Shown one piece after another: positions 21,084-31,000 of a DNA stretch of 64,000 nucleotides; position 1 is the stretch's first letter, and each line of letters opens with the position of its first letter. Below the pieces are notes generated by a model. The model was not told the origin of the DNA. It worked only from the letters and a program-made list of their open reading frames with translations, and made no database searches. Origin of the DNA: Tremella fuciformis (Eukaryota; Basidiomycota; Tremellomycetes; Tremellales; Tremellaceae); assembly GCA_032768795.1 (NCBI GenBank), contig CP136492.1:1116001-1180000 (forward strand), written 5' to 3'. Position numbers and translations under genes: made by a program.

Positions 21084-21548
21084 CCTACGCGATCCGGCTG
21101 CCCTGCAGACACCTGCGCTCTTGGAGACCTCTCTTCGTAGCGCCAGACGAGGGGCAGGAGAGCTCTACACAACCACGCTCTGACAGGCGTACAAGTGTAA
21201 CATCCCTCTCCGCCTCAGTAGTTGAGGGTCAGCCAGAGGTATCAGACGTCGAGGTGTTTCGAGCGGACGGCCGGAGGAGAAGGGTCAAAGGACTGCCTGG
21301 GTGTTTGGAGGAGCACAGAGGGTGAGCGAGAAAAGAGGTCGAGCAACTCACATGTACAGAGGTGAAGGGACGGGGCAGGCCACTTCCTTCTCGTCAGAAG
21401 GGATCAGTGGTCAGTCGGTCAGTGCCAAGCGTCCGCCCGAAGGGAATGTGAGTATGTACATACATGCTTATGAAATGGGGCGCGACGGGCGCCGCCTGCT
21501 CCCTCGACATTTGGGCTCCTTTGAGGCAGGACGGGTGACACCCGCTGG
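21084..21548. other. Intergenic, nothing recognised
   Basis: Promoter side of the Cys-rich membrane protein gene and 3' side of the SDR gene. No conserved ORF or RNA gene is visible. Confidence 0.4.
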
Positions 21549-22522
21549 CTACCACGGCACCTTGTCCCCGCGCCAGTCAAAGAAACCCCCTCCCCACTCC
21601 TGCTTGTCGTCCCGCCTCGCCTGACGCATGACGCCCGTCATCTTCTCGATGGCCTGGTCTACACTGAAGACCCCTTGGTCGGGTTTCGGCGTCGCCTTGG
21701 ACCCGACGACCGGGCGGGAAAGATCGGTGAGAACCGTACCGGGGTGATAGGCCATCGCCAGCCCCGACGAGCTCTTATGCACCAACTGCGCTCAGCGACT
21801 GCGGTCCATTTTCTGTCTCCGGCCGAGCTTTCAACTCACCTCGTGGTCGAGAGACCGTATGACTTGGTTCAGCGCTGCTTTCGACCTGCCCTCAGATGAA
21901 TCTCAAGGTAAAGTGAAGACTCACGCTCGGTAGCTGTACCATCCTCCACGCTCATTGTCCGCAATACTCCCCACTCTCGCACTGAGAGAAAAGCACAGGC
22001 TCCCTTCGGGATCGACGAGTCCCTCGGCCGGGTCGCTCTCAGCCTTGAACCGGTCCGAAAGGGCATTGAAGTCTTTCTTGCTCGGGAGGAGAGGCACGAA
22101 GTGCTTATAGGTGAACAGGTGCCCAAGGGCATTGATCTGGAACGTCCGTAGTGCTTCAGCGGGGTCGATGGCGCCGAGCGACTTCTCAGGGCGGAGCTAT
22201 CCTTCAGCCCTCACTTGCTCGGAGCACCAAGAACACTCACTATGCCCGCGAGACACGCAATGAGCCGCACGTCGTGCGCGCCCGTCTCGGCTCGCACCTG
22301 TTCTGCCGCCCGAGCTAGCGAGTCATCTTTCGTGACGTCCACATCGCCGATGACCTTGAGCCTGTCCTTGGCATCCTCGGCACTTCCGGACAGCTTGGCC
22401 TCCAGGTCGGACGCCGAGCGCGAGGTGAGCGCGTACACTTTGAGCGAAGTGGTTTTGAGGAGGTGGGCCGCAAGGGCGGACCCTAGGCCGCCCGAGGCAC
22501 CTTGTACGATGGCCGTGGACAT
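21549..22522 (-). CDS. Short-chain dehydrogenase/reductase
   Basis: NAD(P)-dependent oxidoreductase of the classical SDR type; substrate unknown. The cofactor motif is at the start (MSTAIVQGASGGLGSALAAHLL, a TGxxxGxG variant), DVDVTK follows as the acidic adenine-site strand, and the catalytic region has FSLSARVGSI with the active-site Ser and WYSYRASKAALNQ with YxxxK. Later exons give YHPGTVLTDLSRP, the usual cofactor-side PG motif. The closest architectural match is the CsgA/C-factor-like SDR group. Introns lie near 21835-21800, 21935-21885 and 22240-22130. The Met at 22522 was chosen at the cofactor motif; an in-frame Met at 22591 would add 23 residues that could be a targeting peptide. 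Confidence 0.88.
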
Positions 22523-22753
22523 GCTTATGCTGCTCCAGTTGCGGACCGCAGTGCTGATGCGTGAAGACGGACGACATGGTCTGGCATGCATGCATCGCGA
22601 CGAGTTGTAAGAGGAGAGACGTCATTCCGTAGTGGGTAGAGGGCGATCGCGATCGATACGAGCTCCGTCCGGTCCGCGTCCGAAACAGCCGCAGTCGTTT
22701 CAGGCGAGCGACTGGTATCAGAATGCCGTAGAATGCATACTGAACGCTGCCGC

Positions 22754-23920
22754 TTAAGATATCTCGTCGCCGTCGTCGAGCCTCCGCCCTACGACCCAAG
22801 TCATGTATCCAAACGGCCAACTATGCAAGCTTCTGCCGCTGCTCCATATCCATTCGGGAAAAGGCGAATCATCCCCCTCCGCCTCTTTCTCCAGAGCCAC
22901 ACTGATGGATGCGAGATTGGCGAGATATTCGATGTGATCGGGTGTATAGGTACGGTAGCATGATATGACTCCGTCTAATGCCAGAACCGTTGGTATGACC
23001 GGTATGCAGAAGGTAAAGAAGAGCGTTGCTACATCTCAGCACAGGTCCCGCTACGGAATGAGAAACAAGACTCACCTATCGATGGGCTTGTGAGAAGAAC
23101 AAGCGGGAAGGATAGAAGCCAGGTCATGGCTATCTGTAGTATGCTGCCCAGATCTGGACCTTGCAGCTCGAAGATGCTGCTTGATCAGCTCACAACTCTC
23201 GGTGCAACATTGGCTGCCTCACCATATTGCCTCGGCGCTTCGCATGGCATCAGCCAGGATCGCCCTGGCCTCTTTCGGCGAGAAGTGGTGAAATGACAGG
23301 CAGAACGTCCTTACATGCTTGGCTTCTCGAAGTCGTGCCGGCAATCGTTTCGCATTTGCGGAGTGCGGGTGGTACTCAAGCTTGCTCCAGGTCGATGTGT
23401 TTTGAACGAGCCTGCTCCAAGCTTCAATGTTGGGATAGAGGTCTGTGAGGACAACAGGAACGGATACGAGACCCTTTGCCCTTCTTCTCGAGCTTCTCAT
23501 GAGCCCAGGCGTGAGGTCCTGTATGATGACCCACTTGAGATGCTGCTCGACCAAGGGCAAGGGGCCGCCCGAGCCCGAGCAACAGTCCACGATCTTCAAT
23601 TGCCGCCTTTTGGTCAAAACATTCTCCATCTCCCATTCGCCCGCCTCTTCATCTTCCAGCTCGGGGTCTCGAATCACTCGCTCGAGTATGTCCACCACCC
23701 CGAGGTACGGCGCTGCCGATTGGAAGAATGGGATCCTGTGAGTCCATAGCCATGTGAGCTGGTCCTGCGTCGCCCGGCGAATGAAGGGAGGACACCAAGG
23801 CTGGTCGGCTATTTCGATCAGGCGGGGACGATTATATGGCAGTCGCATCTCCCTGGGGATGGTATGGTCAGCTTCTTTCAGCTGGCCTGTAGGTGATGAT
23901 AGCTGGATATGGGTGGCCAA
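22754..23920 (-). CDS. Membrane-anchored methyltransferase-like protein (fungal family)
   Basis: Predicted SAM-dependent methyltransferase fold; substrate unknown. N-terminal to C-terminal: RLIEIADQPWCPPFIRRATQ, then the SAM-binding motif I IVDCCSGSGGPLPLVEQHL, VVLTDLYPNIEAW, and FCLSFHHFSPKEARAILADA. Later exons give IFELQGPDLGSILQIAMTWLL with a hydrophobic stretch, then LFFTFCIPVIPTVLALDGVISCYRTYTPD, a second membrane-like segment, and a Trp-rich end (WIWSSGRSLHSWPFGYMTWVVG). I recognise this arrangement from uncharacterised fungal proteins of the same length; this is from memory. At least two introns are needed, one just after residue 232 with donor GTGAGG. The stop is at 22754-22756. It is divergent from the P450 gene with 389 bp between. 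Confidence 0.75.
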
Positions 23921-24309
23921 GCAGAAGAGCGTTGATGACGACGACCGGACAAGTGACGCCGGAGCTGTTCCTGATCACTCGGCTTTACCCCACTCTACCC
24001 CATCCGAGAGTGGCGGAGTGGCGGTAGGTGTGGCTAGTCATTGGGGCGATCTGTCTGTTTGCAATAAAAGCTGTACAAACCAATGTGTTGTATGCGAGCC
24101 GATTGAGGGCGCGGCCGAGACATGGCTCCACGGCACTCACACAAGAGCAAGCGCGGTGTCCTCCCATCCAATCCCCCGCCACATATATCAGCCGCTCGCC
24201 TCTCTACCGGACTCTCGCACTGGGAGTTCGCCACCAACCTGGTGCACTCGTAGCAGTCACCTTTTCACCATCGCCATCATACGCTCACAGCGTCAAGACT
24301 CCCCCAGTC
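23921..24309. promoter_or_regulatory. Divergent promoter region (methyltransferase-like / P450)
   Basis: 389 bp shared upstream of the two genes. An ACATATATC stretch near 24181 could serve as a TATA element for the P450. No ORF is recognised. Confidence 0.4.
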
Positions 24310-26102
24310 ATGACTTCAGTCTCTTTCGTCGACCTGATGATAGTCTCGCCCCTGATCGCTGTCGTCGCGTATATTCTCATGCGCATCTTGCAAGCGTGAG
24401 CCATTGATGCGCGCTCAACCCCAGAGAGAGCTTGACTCAGTGACAAATACGATCTCTTACCTCTCGTGGGACACCTGAGAGGGGTTATGTTTGGTGCTCA
24501 GGCCTTCATGGACTGGTGTGTAGCCGCATCCGAGCTCAAGCATGACCAGAAGAACTGGAAGTTTGTCATTCCGGGTCGGACGACTTTGCTCAATATCGAG
24601 CCAGCGTGAGCGTCCATTCGTCATCCCGCTTATGGCAGCCCTGAAGAGACAGCTCGATTGCCTTCGTTGGCGCAAACTCATCCGCCGATCACCGCGGTCT
24701 GTTCGACAAGACCAGAAGTCTCACTGACATGATGGGCGACCTCTTTTCCACTGGGTTGGTTCCGACACCGGGCGCAAGCGGACTGTGATTGACCAGAGAG
24801 TCTCCTGTTCGAGTACGGTCCCCTCTGGCGAGCCAATCGCAAAGCATTCGACATGCTCAGCACCCCCCGCATGCTCCATCACATCGCGGATGTGATCTTC
24901 CCAAGGAATGCCCACGTCTTGGTTGACGCACTGTACCGCAGCGCGGACGATCGAAAAATCGTCGATCTGCAGGTCATCTTGCAGGACTGGCTGACCGCTG
25001 TTTTCGGGGACTTGGCCTTCGACGTATGTCACACTGATTCCCTTTGGCTCCTCGTGCCCAGGGAGCTGACCGCTCGCAGGCGTCTTACGAGGAGATGCGC
25101 GCCAAGTTTGCCCCAACCTATCATCGTGCCGCGCATGGAGTCATGCGCCGTCTGAACACCCCATTCTGGAAGCTGCAAGAGGCAATTTTGCCATATGGCA
25201 AGGCCCTTCACCGTGATATCGTAGAGGCTCGGCGATCGGTCCAGGAGATGGTCGACAAGATGCGGGAGAGAGTCCGAGAAGAGGAACTTGGTCTGCGGCC
25301 CGTCAAGGAAGGCAGCGGAATCATGCTGCAGGCGTTCCTGTCGAGCGAGTACAAGTTCAACGATCTGGAGCTGGCCACGGCGTGCGTGTCCACGCTCGTC
25401 GCAGGTAAGTGTGACGTTGTCGCCAGTTTCGTTGTTGGGGTCAAGCTAACGTCAGGTCGCGATACGACCGCCCATGGCATTACGTGGGCGGTGTACGCCC
25501 TGCTGCAGCATCCTCAATATCTCCCTCGCCTGCGCGCAGAGGTTCAAGCCCTACCAACGTCGCTCGAAAGCAACATGGATTTAGCGGTCCACTTGCCGTT
25601 GCTCGAAGCCGTTATCAACGAATCGATACGGCTGTACCCGCCCGTCCCGACAATCGTCACGGAGGTCGTTTCTCCAACGCCAGTCATACTGCCTTGCGGG
25701 ACGGTAGTCAATCCAGGAGAGCAGATTATGACGTTGCCGTATGTCATGGCGAGGCTCCCGGCCATTTGGGGACCGGACGCCAAAGAGTTTAAACCCGAAC
25801 GATGGCTTGCCTCCTCGACGGACGATGACCACACCGCGCAAGGCGAGGCTGGAATCGGCAAGGGCAAGCTGCGAAAGACAGCAGCCGAGAACCCCGTCTT
25901 TTCCACACGGCCGCGAACCTGCCCCGGCAAGCTGGTCAGCAAGGTTGAGATGGTATGGGCGATGAGCGAGCTCATCCCACGCTACGACTTTGAGGCTGCG
26001 TGGGCGGGCGGACCAGAGCAGAGCAGGGCACTCGACTACGACCTGACACTACGCATGAAAGACGGCTTGCCGATCAAGGTGCGACGTGCGGTGGAGGCGT
26101 AA
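24310..26102 (+). CDS. Cytochrome P450 monooxygenase
   Basis: Haem-thiolate monooxygenase of the endoplasmic reticulum; substrate not predictable. The N-terminus (SFVDLMIVSPLIAVVAYILMRIL) is a membrane anchor. Later exons give LWRANRKAFDMLSTPRMLHH (C-helix W-x3-R region), the I-helix GRDTTAHGITWAVYAL, the ExxR of the K-helix in NESIRLYPPVPTIV, FKPERW, and the haem loop FSTRPRTCPGKLVSK with the ligand Cys. The haem loop has Arg where most P450s have Gly (FxxGxRxCxG). At least four introns occur, including 25405-25456 just before GRDTTAH. It is head-to-head with a methyltransferase-like gene and near an SDR, so a shared pathway is possible but unproven. Its 3' end is 210 bp from a copia insertion. 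Confidence 0.92.
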
Positions 26103-26312
26103 ATATTGCTTTGAGGATCGGGAATCGTATACTTCCTTGCTGCTTTCTCACTAGCGCTCATGTATGGAGTCCAGGAATGCCCTCGACGGACTAGCCGCGA
26201 GCTATTTCGGAGCGACCGCCCCGCCAAGACGGCGAAACACGGAGGAAAGACGACCGTGAGCATGATTGGTAAGAACGACGAGGTCGAGCACGTGGCGAAA
26301 GACCCGGAGAAC

Positions 26313-26432
26313 TGTTGAAGGTTAGCCGCCACTGCGGGGTTATAGGAAGTGCCGTAGGACGAAACTACATATAGCCACCACTCATAGAGATAGTACGATG
26401 AATTCTCTCTTCAGCTCGTCCGCGATTCAACA
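26313..26432 (+). repeat. 5' LTR of the outer copia element
   Basis: 120 bp, unusually short; identical by eye to 36371-36490. Perfect 7-bp inverted ends TGTTGAA/TTCAACA. Confidence 0.95.
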
Positions 26433-26435
26433 GAT

Positions 26436-27662
26436 TTGGAATCAGATATATCTAAAGAGGCAACTCTGAGCACAACAACCACCATCATGTCGACCACCGA
26501 GACCACCGTCAACAGCACTGCCATGAGCATCCCTATCTTGAAGGGATTAGGCAACTACTTCGAGTGGCGCAATGCCATGATCGACTGGTTCAACTTGGTC
26601 GGTTGTTACGACATAGCATTGGGCTACCTGCCAGAGCCAGTGGACGAAGCACGAGAACCCACCCCTGACGTCAGTAGTATGGGGACTACGACTACGAGCG
26701 GCACAGAATTGAAGCCAGCCTTGGGGATAGGGGCAGACCAGAAGAGGAGAGAACTCCTGGATTGGCGATCCAAGAATCAGCGCGCCATGGGGCAGATCCG
26801 ACGGTTTGTCAGTACGACTTATCGACTGGATCTCCTCGACTGCACGACAGCGTTCGAGATGTGGGAGCTCTTAATTGAGATTCACCCACTGGAGTCGGCA
26901 GAGAACAAGCAGGAGATCAGGAGAGAGCTTGGGACGCTCTTCCTGACTGAGGAAGGAGACATGAAGGAGCATTTGGAGAAGTTTGGAGGGATAGCAGAAC
27001 GAGGGGCAGCAGCCGGCATACCAGAACTCAAGGACGACAAGTCCCGGTGTGCGGCATTCATCGAGACCCTTCCCTATCACCTACACCCAATTCGCTCACA
27101 GTTTTTCAGTCTCCCGGAGAATCAGCAACGGTTTACATCCCTGCGACGCATCTACCTCATCGAAGAAAAGAGAAAAGCAATATCCGACACCCGTTCAGCA
27201 ACAGCAGAGGCAATGGCACTGGCTGTTGGGGGCCAGCCCTACAGAGGCAATGGCAGGGAACGAGGTCGACGCTTTGGGAGAGGCCAACAAGGAGGCCCTC
27301 AGGGTGGCGGCAGACGTCAACCCAACTCTAGAGGAGATGGCGAGAGAACTAAAGGAAAGTTCCCTGGAAAGTGCTTTACTTGCGGGAAGCAAGGGCACAA
27401 GGCTGAGGACTGTTGGTCAAGGAAGGACGGAGAGAAGAAAGGAGAAGCAAATGCGGCGGAGAAGATGGTGGGAGTGAGCAGGGAGTACGAGGGATTGGCT
27501 GGAGTAGCACCAGCGCTGCATGTGGGGCAACCCGCTGTAGGAGCTGCTACCGAGAACGGCCATGCACTCTGGATCCTCGACTCTGGCGCTACTCATCACC
27601 TCACTCACGACCAAAGCCTACTCTCCGACATGACCAACCTCACAACCAACGGAAATAGGTAG
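26436..27662 (+). pseudogene. Outer copia Gag and start of protease, cut by nested insertion
   Basis: First part of a gag-pol polyprotein. The Gag region includes LGNYFEWRNAMIDWFNLVGC and YRLDLLDCTTAFEMWELLIE, the UBN2-type capsid pattern. An Arg/Gly/Gln-rich region and one zinc knuckle, CFTCGKQGHKAEDC, follow. The frame then reaches the protease active site (ILDSGATHHLTHD) and runs into the nested LTR after MTNLTT; genuine sequence ends at 27646 and the last five codons plus stop belong to the insert. The upstream limit is the first ATG of the frame, 4 nt after the LTR; an internal ATG at 26487 (MSTTETT) is an alternative start. No other lesions are seen. Confidence 0.9.
27642..27646 (+). 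repeat. Target-site duplication of nested copia (left copy)
   Basis: ACAAC here and at 32692-32696. Removing the insert plus one copy rejoins the outer protease frame exactly. Confidence 0.9.
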
Positions 27663-27964
27663 TACGCTCACATGAGCTTGACTCAGCCTCGAGTAGCCTC
27701 GTTGAGGCACACACATCCTCGACGAGGTTGTGCCTCGACGAGGTTCATCCTCGACGAGGCAGGGGAAGCTGCCACAACGATAACTCCGCATATAACGCCG
27801 ACACCCTCGACGACCTTGTAGAATGCCGCCGCCTGTTGCCCTCCTCATCACTCATAGCAAGTGCTGAGCGGGCAACAGGTAAGTCCGAATGTATCACTCA
27901 TAGCAAGTGCTGAGCGGGCAACAGGTGACCGGAATCCCATTGCCTCAGAGCTAAGATTCCGTCG
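27647..27964 (+). repeat. 5' LTR of the nested copia element
   Basis: 318 bp. Contains CCTCGACGAGG three times at exact 16-bp spacing (CTCGACGAG at 27718, 27734, 27750) and a 34-bp direct repeat (27847-27880 and 27893-27926). An upstream CCTGTTGCCC (27832-27841) is complementary to GGGCAACAGG in either repeat copy. TGGTAACGTC directly after the LTR is the likely primer-binding site. Confidence 0.93.
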
Positions 27965-28061
27965 TGGTAACGTCTCCTTCGACAAGTCGCGGTAGATAGA
28001 ACGCGTCAACAAACTCGTCGACCTTGCCTACGCACCGCCAGCCTCGAAGTGGTCCTCCGTC

Positions 28062-31000
28062 ATGCCATCTGTGCAGACGGTGAAAGAGGAGCGCAAGCTC
28101 AACGGGCGCGACAACTACGCCCAGTGGGTGCGCGAGATTCAAGTCGTCCTCGGATCCGCCGGTCTCGTACCCCACATCACCAAGGACGCGTCAGCGATTC
28201 GGGCACTCGTCGAGGCTCGATATCCAGTGTCAAGTCCGGCGACAGCAGCCGAGACATCAAAGAGAGCAGTTGCTCTATACGAGCATGAGAAGGAGCAGTC
28301 CACCGCCCTCTCCACTCTCTACGGCAGTCTGACAGAGACTGTCCAAAACAAGCTTCCCTCGAACCTGATCGACTTCGAGAATCCTCAACCGAAGGGGCTC
28401 TACGATCATCTGGTCACCACATATGGGGCCGACAACGGATCTCGCCTAGCCGAATTATGGTCATCGATATTTGGCGAGACCATCCCAGAGAATGAGGACC
28501 CCGAACCTCATCTCACAGCTATCCGGTCGCAACTGGCCGAAATCACCTCCTCCGCCATCACTTCCAAGCTCACCCTTGAGCAATTCGCCAACCAGATTGG
28601 CGCATACGCCGCCATCCGTCGCCTACCGTCCTCATACGGCCTCCTCGCATCGACCTTCTACTCAGGGACCTCGTCGAACAAGATCCACCTCGACGAGGTT
28701 ATCGATAGGGTCGCCGATGAACATCGCAGACGTCAACAAAAGGGCGAGAGCGTAAACGAGATGGGGATGCTCAGCAAATCTCTGCAGAAACCGGCAAGCA
28801 AGAGATGCATCCACCATCCGGATCAGGGGAGGCACTCCACAGATGAGTGCTGGGAAGTGATTGGAGTGCCGAAGCACATCCAGGAGCAAAGGTCGGCCAG
28901 GGAAGCAGCCAAGGGAAGGAAGCTGGGAGGACAAGCGAAGAAGGCAAGAGAGCAGATGGAGTCAGGGGATGACTCATCGAGTGAGAACAAGAGAGGCTCG
29001 TCGAGGGAGACAAAGGAGGAAGGCTATTATGCGACGGAGATTGCACTACACGCCAACGACAACCTCCCATCCACCTCCATCATCATCGACAGCGGTGCCA
29101 CCAGTCCATTCATCAAGGACAAGCACCTTCTCTCACATCTCACCAAACTCGACAAGGCCGTCAAGATCCAAATTGGAGACGGATCGATTGTCGAAGCTAC
29201 ACACTCCGGCCGCCTCACCTTCAACAACGTATGGTACAACAACGCCCTCTACGTTCCATCATTCTCGCACAACCTCCTCTCAACACAGCGCCTCGGTCCG
29301 TACACAGGGACACACTGGCGCTTCTCGAAGGACTCGGCTACATTGGTCGAGAAAGGGAAGGTCATCCTCCGGGGAAAGAAACTTGGCAACCTATGGGTTG
29401 TAGACGACACACCGGTACGCACCACCTCGCGCATTCACCGAGCACTTCAGGCAATAGAAAACACTGAAGCCGAAGACACTCGCCTCCTCACCTGGCACAA
29501 ACGTCTAGGTCACTCGAACATGAGGAAGGTGTGGGAGCTCGGGAAAGAGGGGAAGCTAGGCGCAAAGTGGACAGGGTCATTTCGGAGAGTCGAATGCATG
29601 GATTGCCTGAAAGGGAAGGCAACGCGCTCGGCATCTCTACCTAACCCTCGTCGAGCCAGCAAGCCCCTCGTCGAGGTATCAGTCGATCTATGGGGACCAG
29701 CGACCGTCCAGTCGAGAGAAGGCTTCCAATACTTCCTCACCTGCTATGACGACCACAGCAAATACGTGCAGGCCATACCACTCAAGAAGAAGTCGGATGC
29801 AGCCGAAGCACTGCAAGACTATATCAAGTTGGCAGAGAATCAGCTTGATCGAACAGTCAAGACCATCCGCTCAGACCAAGGAGGCGAATTCACGAGCAAG
29901 GAATTCAGCCACTGGTGCAAAAGCAAGGGAATTGAGCACACCCTCACGCCGACCGACGCACACAACCAAAACAGTCGAGTCGAGCGCGTCCATCTTACCA
30001 TCCTCAATGACATCCGGACATGTCTTGCGGACTCGAACTTGCCAACCCAGTTCTGGGTAGATGCACTGCGGTATGTAGTCTTCACTCGGAACAGGCTGCC
30101 AGGCTCCCACGCGAAAATCCCGATAACGCTCTTCCGACCAGACCACGATATCGACCTGCAGTACCAGGGGATGCAGCCATTCGGCCATCACTGCATCTAT
30201 CGAGTTGTGAACCCCGCATCGAAGCTCGACGAGCGGGGACAATGCGGTCGACTGCTGGGGTACACAGAAGGGAGCTGGGGCTACAAGGTGCTGACCCAAT
30301 CCAACAGGGTCATCGCAAGCCGAGACGTCACATTCATCACGGGCAGGAAGACAACGCCCAGTTCAGATGAACCACGACAGATCCTGGAGCCGCCTCAACC
30401 TGGACCTCGACGACCATCGACGAGCCTCGACGAGGATGACGATACATCCATCGAGCTGAACGAGATAGTCGAGGCAGGGGAGGAACCAGAAGAAGAGGAA
30501 CAAGGGGAAGAGATGGACGACATACCTCCCCAAGCCGTACCCAGGCAAGGGAGAGGCTGGGCCAATGAGTACATTCGAGAGGATGCACCGAGCCCGGAAC
30601 CGAATCCCGACGACGGACCAGAGGATCCCGATCGTCGACTAAACGAGCCCACAGCGGCCAATGCAGATGAGCCAAGACGGTCGGGGAGACTAGCAGGCCA
30701 AGAACCTAGTCATCACCCTCTGCACGACATCGACATGGACTATAACCGAGTAGCCATAGAGCACGCGTTATCAGCCCAGTCACTCAACAACCCCCAGTCT
30801 TACGCCGAAGCTCGTCGAGCCGCAGACTGGGAGGATTGGAAATCGGCCATGGACGAGGAGATGGGAAAGATGGAGAAGTACGGAGTGTGGGAGATGGTCC
30901 CCAAGGAGAATCACCGTACTCTTACAGGCAAATGGGTATTCACTCGCAAGATCGACGGGGACACGGGCAAAGCGAGTCAGCACAAGGCCAGATTCGTCGT

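Noticed and set aside
22520..22591. Upstream in-frame Met of the SDR as start
   Set aside because: The shorter start directly precedes the cofactor-binding motif as in the family; the longer form remains possible as a targeting peptide.
27661..27851. ORFs on both strands in the nested LTR (repeated at 32388-32578)
   Set aside because: LTR sequence; they arise from the repeated CTCGACGAG units.
27847..27926. CRISPR-like repeat-spacer pattern (two 34-bp repeats)
   Set aside because: Only two copies, within an LTR, in a eukaryote; it is a tandem duplication.
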